This document shows positions 51,482 to 59,197 of a DNA stretch of 64,000 bases, piece by piece. The stretch spans positions 55,838 through 119,837 of the forward strand of contig NZ_JAFLHG010000012.1 of the NCBI RefSeq assembly GCF_018717645.1. The letters run 5' to 3'. The notes under the pieces were generated by a model. The model had not been told where the DNA came from. It saw nothing but the letters and a program-made list of their open reading frames with translations, and made no database searches. The DNA is from Microbacterium flavum (GTDB taxonomy: Bacteria > Actinomycetota > Actinomycetes > Actinomycetales > Microbacteriaceae). The stretch's first letter is position 1. Each line of letters begins with the position of its first letter. Both the position numbers and the translations under genes were made by a program.

Positions 51482-52720
51482 GTGCGACCCCTGCTCCACT
51501 TCACGGCGGAATCGGGATGGATCAACGATCCGCACGGCATCACGTATATCGATGGCCAGTACCACGCGTTCTTCCAGTACGTCCCGGGGAAGACCGTCTG
51601 GGCGCCCAACTGCCACTGGGGGCACGCGGTCGGAGCCGACCTGCTCTCCCTCCGCGAACTGCCCGTCGCGATCGCGCCCGGTGAGGGTGACGGCGGCATC
51701 TGGACGGGATCGCTGGTTCGAACCGACGACGGCGCCGCTCGCATCTTCTACACGTCGACGTCGGAGCCGAACATCGGCATCGGCCGCATTCGGGTGGCGA
51801 CCCCGCTCGACGACGATTGGATCGCCTGGCGCAAAGGTGACGTGGTCGCCGATGCTCCCGACGAGCTCGACATCATCGCGTACCGCGACCCGTTCGTGCG
51901 CCGCGACGGCGATCGGTGGCGGATGTTCGTGGGGGCAGGTCTCCGAGACGGCACGGCCACGGCGCTGTCGTACGTGTCCGACGACCTGGAGTCTTGGCGC
52001 TACGAGGGCATCGCTCTGGCGCGCTCGACCGACGAGACCGAGCCCGTATGGATGGGCGCGCTGTGGGAGTGTCCCCAGATCCTCGAGGTCGACGGCCGGT
52101 CGGTCATGGTGTCGTCCATCTGGGACGACGACGTGCTCCATCACGCCGGCTACGCCATCGGCGATGAGGAGAACGGCGTCTTCGCGGCGGAGACCTGGGG
52201 GCGACTCACCTACGGCGACAGCTATTACGCCCCCTCGCTCTTCTTCGACGCTGACGGCAGACCGTGCCTGCTGTTCTGGATGCGCGGGATCGGCGGCGCG
52301 AGCGACGGCTGGGCGAGCGCCCACAGTCTGCCCCACGTGCTCTCGCTCCGCGACGGGCAGGTGTGGACAACGCCCCACGAGGACCTCCTCGGGCACCGCG
52401 GCCCGCGCTCCGTCGACGGCACGACGCCGCGGCCGATGGCCGACATCGAGTGGGATGCAGGGGGCGACGGCCAGCTGGAGATCACTGTCGGTGGAGTCCC
52501 CGCGGCATCCCTGCGTATCGAGGGAGCTGAGGTCGCGGTCACGGTGGGGGGCGTCACCACTACGGTCCCCGCCGCGGGTGATCTGCGCATCGTGATTGAC
52601 GGGCCTGTTCTCGAGGTCTCGACGGGGGTTGCGCTCTTCGGCGCACGCCTCACCGTCGACGACGCCCAGCTCACGACGAATGCGACCGCGGGGACGCTGC
52701 GTGTCTACCCGCTCGCGTAG
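51482..52720 (+). CDS. GH32 beta-fructofuranosidase
   Basis: A 412-residue glycoside hydrolase of family 32 that releases fructose from inulobiose, sucrose-like or levan-type bonds. Catalytic triad motifs: WINDPHG with nucleophile Asp16, RDP at 135-137, and WECP with acid/base Glu196. A beta-sandwich-like C-terminal domain follows from about 320. GTG at 51482 lies 2 bp after the GH172 stop. No signal peptide, so it acts on imported sugars. With GH172 it would complete the route from difructose anhydride to fructose. Confidence 0.92.
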   Translation: MRPLLHFTAESGWINDPHGITYIDGQYHAFFQYVPGKTVWAPNCHWGHAVGADLLSLRELPVAIAPGEGDGGIWTGSLVRTDDGAARIFYTSTSEPNIGIGRIRVATPLDDDWIAWRKGDVVADAPDELDIIAYRDPFVRRDGDRWRMFVGAGLRDGTATALSYVSDDLESWRYEGIALARSTDETEPVWMGALWECPQILEVDGRSVMVSSIWDDDVLHHAGYAIGDEENGVFAAETWGRLTYGDSYYAPSLFFDADGRPCLLFWMRGIGGASDGWASAHSLPHVLSLRDGQVWTTPHEDLLGHRGPRSVDGTTPRPMADIEWDAGGDGQLEITVGGVPAASLRIEGAEVAVTVGGVTTTVPAAGDLRIVIDGPVLEVSTGVALFGARLTVDDAQLTTNATAGTLRVYPLA

Positions 52721-52799
52721 GCGCGGGGGTATCGCCGGCGAGGCATCCGGCGACATCGCCGACGCAGGCACGTCGCGGCGTGCCGCGTCGGCGCTCTCG

Positions 52800-52955
52800 A
52801 TGAGCAGACGCGCCTTCCTCGGCGTGGCCGCGGTGGCGGCGGGGGGATCGGTCGTCTGGTGCCTCGTCGACGGCCCTGATGCCGCCCCGGCCTCCGCCGC
52901 GACGAACATCGAGGCTCCCACCGCCGGCCATGGCGACATCGTCGGCGTGCTCTGA
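52800..52955 (+). CDS. Stand-alone Tat signal peptide mini-ORF upstream of GH91
   Basis: A 51-residue frame that is almost only a twin-arginine signal peptide: MSRRAFLGVAAVAAG, a hydrophobic core, and a signal-peptidase site APASA-AT, then 16 residues and a stop. GH91 inulin fructotransferases normally carry such a peptide at their own N-terminus. Here the stop at 52955 and 74 non-coding bases separate it from the GH91 start. No good ribosome site precedes the ATG. It may be a relic of a split secreted enzyme or an upstream frame still read in some strains. Confidence 0.45.
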   Translation: MSRRAFLGVAAVAAGGSVVWCLVDGPDAAPASAATNIEAPTAGHGDIVGVL

Positions 52956-53029
52956 GCGCCCCGCTCGCCGGCATCCGCTCACCACAGACCCCGACCTCGT
53001 CATACGACCGATCGACAGGACACCACCCC

Positions 53030-54208
53030 ATGACCACCGTTTATGACGTCACCACGTTCAGCGCAAGCGTCTCGCCCTACACCGACATCGGAACAGTGAT
53101 CAACGAGATCATCGCCGATATCAAGGCGCAACAGACCAGCCAGACGACGCGGCCCGGAGCGGTCATCTACATTCCGCCCGGGCACTACGACCTCAGAACC
53201 CGGGTCGTGATCGACATCAGCTATCTGCAGATCAAGGGATCCGGCCACGGCTTCCAGTCGCTTGCGATTCGTGATGAGAGCCCGACCGGCGGCTGGGCAG
53301 ACACCCTGCCCGGTGGCAGTCACATCCAGATGAAAAACACGGACGGCACTACGACCGCCTTCCTTGTCCAGCGATCCGGGAGCCCTGCAATCGTGGGGCG
53401 CATCAACTCGGTCGAGTTTCGAGACTTCGTGATCGACGGGGTCTCGGCATCCAAGCCCTACCTTCCGGGGAGCGGGAAGGTAGGCATCTCGATCCAGTCC
53501 GACAACGACTCGATCCGCATCGAGGGAATGGGATTCGTCTATCTCTCGACAGCCATGAGCGTGCGAGGGGCGGATGCCGCGTGGGTGACGGGCAATTTCG
53601 TCGCCGAGTGCGGCACCTGTCTGGAGCTGACGGGCGCGTCGCAGGTCGTCCGGGTCAGCAACAACTTCTTGATCAGCGCATGGGCTGGCGCTTCCGTCTT
53701 CGCGGAGAACGCGGAGGGACTGCTCGTGCAGGGCAACACGCTCGTCTGGCACGGATCGATTCGACTGGTGAACAGCCAGCGGTGCGCCATCACGGGCAAC
53801 AAGTTCGTCAGCTCGTGGGCAGGAATGGTGATTCTCGAGTCCGGCAGCGGGGAGAACCTGGTCGCTGCCAATCAGTTCACGCGCGTCGACACGGAGAGCA
53901 GCAACGACAACGGCCGAGATGACCTGTTCGGGATGATCCAGATCTCCGGGTCGAACAACAGCGTGCTGTCCAACCACATGTCGTACAACGTTGCCGGCCC
54001 GCTTCGGCGACCGAGCGGGGCGACTCCGACTCTGATCCTCGTGAAGTCGGGCGATCGTAACGTGATCAATGGGAACACCCTCGTGGCCAATGTGGCCGCC
54101 TCCGTCGTGCTCGACGCATCGACGACGAACACGAAGGTCATCTACACCACGACCGCCGCGCAACTGCAAGCCTTCACCGCGAGCTTCGCCCACGTTCCCA
54201 TGCCCTGA
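53030..54208 (+). CDS. GH91 inulin fructotransferase (difructose-anhydride-forming)
   Basis: A 392-residue right-handed beta-helix enzyme matching Arthrobacter/Bacillus inulin fructotransferases from the first residues of the mature form: VYDVTTFSASVSPYTDIGTV, RPGAVIYIPPGHYDLRTRVV, KGSGHGFQS, then GKVGISIQSDNDSIRIEGMG. The enzyme cuts the terminal difructose unit from inulin as a cyclic anhydride (DFA I or DFA III; I cannot tell which). The protein starts at ATG 53030, which has GACAGGA 10 nt upstream, with no signal peptide in frame, although known members are secreted. See the mini-ORF at 52800. Neighbouring GH172 favours DFA I. Confidence 0.9.
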   Translation: MTTVYDVTTFSASVSPYTDIGTVINEIIADIKAQQTSQTTRPGAVIYIPPGHYDLRTRVVIDISYLQIKGSGHGFQSLAIRDESPTGGWADTLPGGSHIQMKNTDGTTTAFLVQRSGSPAIVGRINSVEFRDFVIDGVSASKPYLPGSGKVGISIQSDNDSIRIEGMGFVYLSTAMSVRGADAAWVTGNFVAECGTCLELTGASQVVRVSNNFLISAWAGASVFAENAEGLLVQGNTLVWHGSIRLVNSQRCAITGNKFVSSWAGMVILESGSGENLVAANQFTRVDTESSNDNGRDDLFGMIQISGSNNSVLSNHMSYNVAGPLRRPSGATPTLILVKSGDRNVINGNTLVANVAASVVLDASTTNTKVIYTTTAAQLQAFTASFAHVPMP

Positions 54209-54633
54209 CGGTGCGGCGCGGGGCGGTCGGGCCCCACGTGCGCTTGCCCGACGCGGGCGGACCTGGGCCGGGGCGCACCCATGAGGAGGGCAGGATGACA
54301 TGGCCATCCTTCCCATCCCCCTGGAGGGATTCGAACACGTTTTGAGCATTCTGCATAGCGACGCAGAACGACGAAATCCGCGGAATTACGCGGGTTTTTC
54401 GGAGCGCTCCGGCATTCAGCGACGTCCGAAAACAGCCAGTTGGAAATGGAATGTGGGCAAAAAGCGGGCAAGAGTCACCAGTGCTGGTGCGGTGCTCAGG
54501 CGTATGCCGAAAACGAATGCGGGCAAGAACGAATTCGGCCTGCGCAAACTGCGCCTGATTTGAGCAGTTTGCTCGCTCTGACGCGATCTGTCGAGCAGAG
54601 TGCAGAAATGGCTTTCGTTGCTTCAGATTGTCG
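54209..54633. other. Gene-free, AT-richer stretch between GH91 and an HTH gene
   Basis: About 425 bp with visibly lower GC than the neighbours and no convincing gene. It holds a directly repeated GCGGGCAAGA (about 54467 and 54521) and a tRNA T-loop-like GTTCGAATCC on the minus strand (near 54320-54340) that lacks a pairing stem. It is the left edge of a patchwork region with mobile-element character and may be a junction of horizontally acquired DNA. Nothing else is recognised. Confidence 0.5.
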
Positions 54634-55245
54634 TCAGCGCCCGACCGAGGGGCCAGACGGCGACGGCGGGCCGAGGTGCGGATGGGTCAGTTCCTCTTCG
54701 TCCGCCCGCATGCGGTTGTACGTCTCGCGCGCGATCAGGTCGTCAGCGAGGCCGGATTCGCGTGCGCGAGCCATCATGCGCGTCGCCGTGCTGACGCTCA
54801 CACTGAGCTGTTCCGAGACGAGTTTGAGGGGAGCCAGGTTCACGGTCGTTGCGATTCGGTAGAGCCGCACCGCCTCGCGAACCGTCTCTTCGTAGGTGCG
54901 GTCGGTGCGGGACCTCACCTCCGTGAGGTACTGGCTGAGGGACTCGGCCTTGCCGCTCTCACGGGTCACGGTGACCACGCGCATCGACGAGTAGGCGACG
55001 AGGTACTGCACGCGCACTTCGCGCAGCGCCGCGGCGGTCGCCTCGTCGCCCTCCCCCGCGCGGTCGAGGCGGACGGATGCGGCCGCGGTGCGCCGGAGCT
55101 GCTTGTCGAACACCACATGAAGCCGGATGACTCCCGCGACGTTCGGCTCACCGGTGGCGACGGCATCCCACGCCGTGGGGATGCTCACGCCGTCGCCGAC
55201 GTCGATCCGCTCGCCGTCGATGACCTCGATCTCAACGTCGCTCAT
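54634..55245 (-). CDS. Predicted DNA-binding protein with C-terminal helix-turn-helix, function unknown
   Basis: A 203-residue protein I cannot name. The N-terminal half (IEVIDGERIDVGDGVSIPTA, RLHVVFDKQLRRTAAASVRL) looks like a beta-rich domain. The second half is helical and ends in a possible HTH, APLKLVSEQLSVSVSTATRM. It is divergent from an excisionase-like small gene, and three ATTGCTCAC sites lie between them, so it is probably the regulator that binds there. ATG at 55245; a longer frame to 55338 would overlap those sites. Confidence 0.6.
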   Translation of the reverse strand: MSDVEIEVIDGERIDVGDGVSIPTAWDAVATGEPNVAGVIRLHVVFDKQLRRTAAASVRLDRAGEGDEATAAALREVRVQYLVAYSSMRVVTVTRESGKAESLSQYLTEVRSRTDRTYEETVREAVRLYRIATTVNLAPLKLVSEQLSVSVSTATRMMARARESGLADDLIARETYNRMRADEEELTHPHLGPPSPSGPSVGR

Positions 55246-55273
55246 GCCACGAGCCTGGCACGGTTCCCGGCTG

Positions 55274-55345
55274 GTGAGCAATACATGTCGCGGATTGCTC
55301 ACGACAGGAGTACGGTGTGGGCAAGTGATGACACGCATTGCTCAC
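55274..55345. promoter_or_regulatory. Three ATTGCTCAC sites (one inverted) in a divergent promoter
   Basis: GTGAGCAAT at 55274-55282 faces ATTGCTCAC at 55294-55302, giving a 9-bp-arm inverted repeat with an 11-nt spacer. A third ATTGCTCAC lies at 55337-55345, just before the ribosome site of the small gene. The arrangement suggests cooperative repressor binding, as in phage or plasmid control regions. Confidence 0.65.
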
Positions 55346-55358
55346 CGAGGAGAAGGAC

Positions 55359-55538
55359 ATGAACAATTCAAGCAACTCACTCGCCCTGACGATGAAGGAT
55401 GCCGCCAAGCTCGTCGGCGTGGACTACCGCACCATCAAGCTCGGCATCGAGAGTGGAACCATCCCCACGATCCAGCTCGGCCCGCGCCGGATGATCCCTC
55501 GCATCCCCCTGCTGCGAGTATTCGGGATCAACCCCTGA
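55359..55538 (+). CDS. Excisionase/MerR-type small DNA-binding protein
   Basis: A 59-residue protein with one helix-turn-helix of the excisionase-family type: TMKDAAKLVGVDYRTIKLGI followed by the wing TIPTIQLGPRRMIPRIPLL. GAGGAGAAGG precedes ATG 55359. Proteins like this direct integrase-driven excision or act as small regulators in mobile elements. No integrase is seen nearby. It is controlled from the ATTGCTCAC region. Confidence 0.75.
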   Translation: MNNSSNSLALTMKDAAKLVGVDYRTIKLGIESGTIPTIQLGPRRMIPRIPLLRVFGINP

Positions 55539-55635
55539 AGCTGGTGACGCGGTCGCTGCCCAATCCAGCTGTTCAGACTCTGTCGTTCGCCCGCTAGAAT
55601 ATGACTCAGTAGTCCTATTCTGAGGCGGTGTTGCA

Positions 55636-56211
55636 ATGGCGGATGCGGGAACACTGGTGCGCGCGGCTCGAAAGAGTCGCGGTCTAACTCAGCAGCGCCT
55701 GGCGGAGCGCACTCGCATCGATCAGGCGCGGGTGTCGCGTTCCGAGCGCGGGCGGGGTGCTGAGTTCAGCACCGTCGCGCGGCTGCTCGCGGGCGCGGGG
55801 CACCGACTGTACTCGGCACCGACTCAACGCGGCGACGCGGCGACGGCCGCGGCCGAGATCCGTGGGCATCTCCGCTTGGGCGACCGGGAGCGCGCCCTGC
55901 GCGCTCTGCTGCAGTTGAACGACGACCTCGTCGCCGAGCACGGACTCGTCCGTGGGGTGCTGGGTCTGGCCGAACCGGAACCCACCCGCGATCCGGTGTG
56001 GGATGCCGCCATCGCCGGACTCGTCGCATGGCGACTTCGAGAGGAAGGGCTCCCGGTTCCGGAGTGGGTGAACCGGCCTGCACGCTTTCTCACCGCGCCC
56101 CGAGGCCTCGATGTCGATCCGTCCGACCCCGTGCCGCCGCTCACTGAGGTGCCCGACGCGTTAGCTGAGCGCGGGGTGCTCGTCTGGCGTGACACGTTCA
56201 CGAGCGTGTGA
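55636..56211 (+). CDS. XRE-type HTH protein, probable antitoxin
   Basis: A 191-residue protein with an N-terminal Cro/CI helix-turn-helix (LVRAARKSRGLTQQRLAERT, QARVSRSERGRG) and a helical C-terminal domain of unknown class. It is joined to a nucleotidyltransferase-like gene by a GTGA overlap. HTH gene first and nucleotidyltransferase second is the usual order of type II/IV-like antitoxin-toxin pairs of the AbiE/MNT kind. The start is preceded by GAGGCGGTGTTGCA. Confidence 0.75.
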   Translation: MADAGTLVRAARKSRGLTQQRLAERTRIDQARVSRSERGRGAEFSTVARLLAGAGHRLYSAPTQRGDAATAAAEIRGHLRLGDRERALRALLQLNDDLVAEHGLVRGVLGLAEPEPTRDPVWDAAIAGLVAWRLREEGLPVPEWVNRPARFLTAPRGLDVDPSDPVPPLTEVPDALAERGVLVWRDTFTSV

Positions 56212-56798
56212 CCATGGCGACGGTGCTGGATCGTGCAGACATCATCGGCGGGCTCCGCGACCTCGTCGCCGAACTTCGAACGGCTGGCGAGGTGGCCCGC
56301 ATCCGACTCGTGGGTGGCGCAGCCCTCGCGCTGCGATACTTCGACCGCGGCACGACGCAGGATCTCGACTCTCTGCGCATCCAGCCCGGGTCTGACGAGG
56401 CCGTGGCTGCTGCCGCCGCGCGCGTCGCGGACCGGCGAGGGTGGAATGCTACCTGGCTCAACTTCGCCGTCGAGCAGGCGGACGCCATCCCCGCGTTCGG
56501 TCGGCGGGCAGTCGAGTGGGAGTCGATCTACGACCACGACGGGATCGTCATCCAGGTCGCCGCGAAAGAGGCGATGCTCGCGATGAAGCTTCGCGCCAAC
56601 CGTCCCGGACGCGACACGAACGACATCCGCCAACTGCTGAAACTCTGCGCGATCACCACCATCGAGGAAGCCGAGGATTTGTACGAGGACTTCTACCCTG
56701 GCGACCTACTCACCGATCGGGCGCTCGACATGGTCACGAGAATCCTCGACGCCGGGCTTCCAGACGATGTACCGTCACCAGGACCCATCAACCTCTGA
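56208..56798 (+). CDS. Nucleotidyltransferase-fold protein, probable toxin (AbiEii/DUF6036-like)
   Basis: A 196-residue protein with the minimal nucleotidyltransferase core: RLVGGAALALRYFDRGTTQD followed by DLDSL, the G-G-x-A and D-x-D motifs of AbiEii/DUF6036 proteins. Later AKEAMLAMKLRANRPGRDTN DI-type residues (K, R, D) match the family's second conserved block. Start GTG 56208 overlaps the stop of the HTH gene; ATG 56214 is an alternative. Such enzymes add nucleotides to tRNA or protein to stop growth. Target not predictable. Confidence 0.78.
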   Translation: MTMATVLDRADIIGGLRDLVAELRTAGEVARIRLVGGAALALRYFDRGTTQDLDSLRIQPGSDEAVAAAAARVADRRGWNATWLNFAVEQADAIPAFGRRAVEWESIYDHDGIVIQVAAKEAMLAMKLRANRPGRDTNDIRQLLKLCAITTIEEAEDLYEDFYPGDLLTDRALDMVTRILDAGLPDDVPSPGPINL

Positions 56799-57200
56799 CC
56801 AAGTCGGCGCGGCCGACACCCGGGCGACTGTGCGCGGAGCGCGGTAGGCCGGGCTGACAGCGAACCCGAGGATCCGCATACGGGCATCGTTCGTTGGAGG
56901 GGCCTCGCGGACATGTCGATTTGCGGCGGCGTCGAGGCCAGTCTCGCGATCGAGTAGTTGCTGCCTCTTTGGCAGGATCTTGTCAGGGTTCGCTTCGCGG
57001 AGCGCCTGGGCAAACCGCCGCACGACCGGTGAGATCGCCACCGCGGTAACGCCAAGCGCGATCGCGACCATCGTCAAGCCGATTGTCCACGCAGGCATCG
57101 CGTCTGCGACAAGCAGAGCACTCAGACCGACGAGTTCGGCAAACACGAGCGTAACGGCCGCGATGAGCATGCTGTAGGCAGGCATGAATCCGGTGAGCAC
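56775..57200 (-). CDS. Small membrane protein, unknown function
   Basis: A 141-residue frame. The first half has two membrane segments (MLIAAVTLVFAELVGLSALL and WTIGLTMVAIALGVTAVAIS); the rest is polar with no recognised motif. It overlaps the 3' end of the nucleotidyltransferase gene by 24 bp. GTG at 57200 or ATG at 57185 could start it. I do not recognise it; existence as a gene is moderately supported by the clear membrane pattern. Confidence 0.45.
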   Translation of the reverse strand: MLTGFMPAYSMLIAAVTLVFAELVGLSALLVADAMPAWTIGLTMVAIALGVTAVAISPVVRRFAQALREANPDKILPKRQQLLDRETGLDAAANRHVREAPPTNDARMRILGFAVSPAYRAPRTVARVSAAPTWSEVDGSW

Positions 57201-57242
57201 CCCCGACGCTCGACGTCGGCGACGCAGCCCGTCCTGTTCTGT

Positions 57243-57815
57243 TCAGTCCGCGAGAAGCGCGGTGACGGTGTTCTCGACGAGGTCGGTGATGGCGGCGGGG
57301 TCTGCGGGGGTGTAGAGCAGTTCGGCGGCGAGGCCTCCGGCGAAGGCGAGCAGAGCGCGGACGATCTGGGCGTCGCTAAGGCGGGCGTGGAGCTCTCCCT
57401 CGGTACGTCTCCACGCGCACAGTCGCTCGAGCTGAGAGCGGATGCCGTCGTTGCGGACGCGGATCGCGGCGGCGATGTCGTCGTCGAACGCTGCTTGGTC
57501 GGCGAACGCGGTGCCCACGACGACGGCGGCGCGGCGCTCGGCGTCCAGCGGCAGCGCGCCCAGAACGAGACGGGACAGCCACGTGCGCAGGTCGGGCTGC
57601 GCGGGCGGTCCCGCGGCCGTCTCGGTCGACTGCTCCGCGCGGCGGAGTGTGGCAGCGATCAATTCCCGCTTGGAAGTGAAGGCCTTCTGCACGGCGCCGA
57701 GTGACCAGCCCGATTCGCTCGCGACGGCGCGGAACGACAGTGCGGCCAGGCCGTCTCGTGCGACGATGCGCAGCGCGGCATCCGCCAATTCCTGCTCGCG
57801 ATGTTCGGTCGCCAC
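57243..57815 (-). CDS. TetR-family regulator next to a CPBP protease
   Basis: A 190-residue repressor. HTH: LADAALRIVARDGLAALSFR, SLGAVQKAFTSKRELIAATL. GTG at 57815 has AGGAGG 5-6 nt upstream. It is divergent from the CPBP gene, and two GAATAC/GTATTC palindromes lie in the gap; it likely represses both genes. Ligand unknown. Confidence 0.9.
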   Translation of the reverse strand: MATEHREQELADAALRIVARDGLAALSFRAVASESGWSLGAVQKAFTSKRELIAATLRRAEQSTETAAGPPAQPDLRTWLSRLVLGALPLDAERRAAVVVGTAFADQAAFDDDIAAAIRVRNDGIRSQLERLCAWRRTEGELHARLSDAQIVRALLAFAGGLAAELLYTPADPAAITDLVENTVTALLAD

Positions 57816-57853
57816 CGGCGCCTCCTGCACTTTGTCCGCTTCTTGACTCGAGA

Positions 57854-57896
57854 GAATACGGGTGTATGCTCGCTCCTGCCGAATACAAGTGTATTC
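57854..57896. promoter_or_regulatory. Two TetR-type operators GAATAC-N4-GTATTC
   Basis: GAATACAAGTGTATTC at 57881-57896 is a perfect 6-bp-arm palindrome; GAATACGGGTGTATGC at 57854-57869 is a near copy, 27 bp apart centre to centre. Both lie between the divergent TetR and CPBP genes. Confidence 0.75.
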
Positions 57897-57933
57897 AGCA
57901 GGAGCGTTCCAGTCAATGAGAGGCGAAACCGCC

Positions 57934-58671
57934 ATGGACAACACACCCCGCCACCCGTGGTGGCTGCTGGTCGAGCTGACGGGCGGACTCGTCGTCGTAC
58001 TTGGGGTCACCGGGACGCTCGCATACCTCGCGGGCGTGACCGGGTACGCCCCGCTCGCCTTCGGGCTCGCGCCGATCGCGCTCGCCCTGGTCGTCGGGCT
58101 CTCCCTCCGCCGCGCCTGGCGCCCGCTCGGGTTCTGCGCGGTACGTGGGACGAAAGCGGCGCTCATCGCCACGGTGTCGGTCGGAATTCTGCCCTTGTCC
58201 GCCGCCGCCGTTTCGGCCGGGTTCGGCGTGAGCGCGGGCGGCGCAGCCGGATTCATCGCCCTCGCGGTGCTCGTCGGCTTCGTCGAGGAGACGATCTTCC
58301 GCGGCATCCTGCTGCGAGCCTTCAGCGCCCGTGGTTCGGTCGCCGCGAACCTCATCACCTCGACCGCGTTCGCGGCAGCGCATACGATCACTGCGATCTC
58401 CCCCGACGCGGACAGCGGGCAGGTCGCTCGCACCGTCGCCTTCGCGTTCCTGTTCGGGATCGTCGCGGCGCTGCTCACCGACACCACAGGAAGTATCTGG
58501 CCCGCGATCATCCTCCACGCCGGCTTCGACAGCGTCGGCTTCATCCTCACCCCACTCTCTCCGGTCCTCACCGACCTCGTCAGCATCGGCGTCTGCGCCG
58601 CGCTGGCCGTACTGCTGGCAAATCTGCGCAGGCTCGCCCCTGCCGCGGCCACGCCGACACTCGACCGCTGA
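57934..58671 (+). CDS. CPBP-family intramembrane metalloprotease
   Basis: A 245-residue membrane protein with about eight helices and the CPBP (Abi/CAAX protease) motifs: VGFVEETIFRG (EExxxR), STAFAAAHTITA (second histidine site) and IILHAGFDSVGF (HxxxD-like). Members cleave prenylated or other membrane peptides, and some protect against bacteriocins. ATG at 57934 is six codons after another in-frame ATG (57916, with AGGAG upstream), which is equally possible. Regulated by the divergent TetR. Confidence 0.88.
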   Translation: MDNTPRHPWWLLVELTGGLVVVLGVTGTLAYLAGVTGYAPLAFGLAPIALALVVGLSLRRAWRPLGFCAVRGTKAALIATVSVGILPLSAAAVSAGFGVSAGGAAGFIALAVLVGFVEETIFRGILLRAFSARGSVAANLITSTAFAAAHTITAISPDADSGQVARTVAFAFLFGIVAALLTDTTGSIWPAIILHAGFDSVGFILTPLSPVLTDLVSIGVCAALAVLLANLRRLAPAAATPTLDR

Positions 58672-59160
58672 CGCCGGCGAAGTGGCGGCCCCTCGACAAC
58701 AGCATCCCGAAATCGGCGGTCCCCCCTCGAAACTCACATCGCCCTCCGGGAGCCCGGCTGTGTCACCGTCGCGAGGGTCGCTAGAGGTCCCACTCCAGAC
58801 CGAGTGCTCGTCTCCACCGTCGGCTCCGCCGCCTCCCCAAAGGGCCCAGGGCAGCCGACGCCCAGCACGAAGCAGCCTACGGGCGCCGCTCGCCGCCACA
58901 CGGACAGCGGCGCGGATCCGCTCGCCCGCCGCGAAACTGACAACCCGCGTTTAGCCCGCGACTCCCCAGCGCCACCGTGCTGGGGCAGTCGCGATCCCTT
59001 TGCGGGCGCTGCGCGTAAGCGGGACGACGCGGCCCAAGATCGTGCTTCTTCGGGCGCCGCCCGGACCGCGCCTGTGCGCGCGCGTTTGCATGGGCGAGTG
59101 ATGGGAGGCCGGATGAGACGGTGCCATGGTGTCTCTGGAGCGCTGTGGAGTCGGGCGGTC
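58672..59160. other. Gene-poor stretch with a large hairpin
   Basis: About 490 bp between the CPBP gene and the PhnB terminator. Open frames exist on both strands but have arbitrary Arg/Ala/Pro-rich composition and no family resemblance. One clear structure: a hairpin at 58957-58993 with arms CGCGACTCCCCAGC and GCTGGGGCAGTCGCG, paired apart from one bulged base, loop about 8 nt. It could be a terminator or a structured small RNA. Nothing else recognised. Confidence 0.5.
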
Positions 59161-59189
59161 ACCGCGGCACGGCGAGAGCGTGCCGCGGT
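59161..59189. terminator. Terminator hairpin after the PhnB-like gene
   Basis: Perfect 11-bp arms ACCGCGGCACG / CGTGCCGCGGT with a 7-nt loop, ending 8 bp from the PhnB-like stop on the minus strand. Confidence 0.75.
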
Positions 59190-59197
59190 GGCTACGC

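Noticed and set aside
54315..54345. Possible tRNA fragment or att site (GTTCGAATCC on the minus strand)
   Set aside because: The T-loop-like core has no complementary T-stem and no acceptor or anticodon parts; no integrase is nearby.
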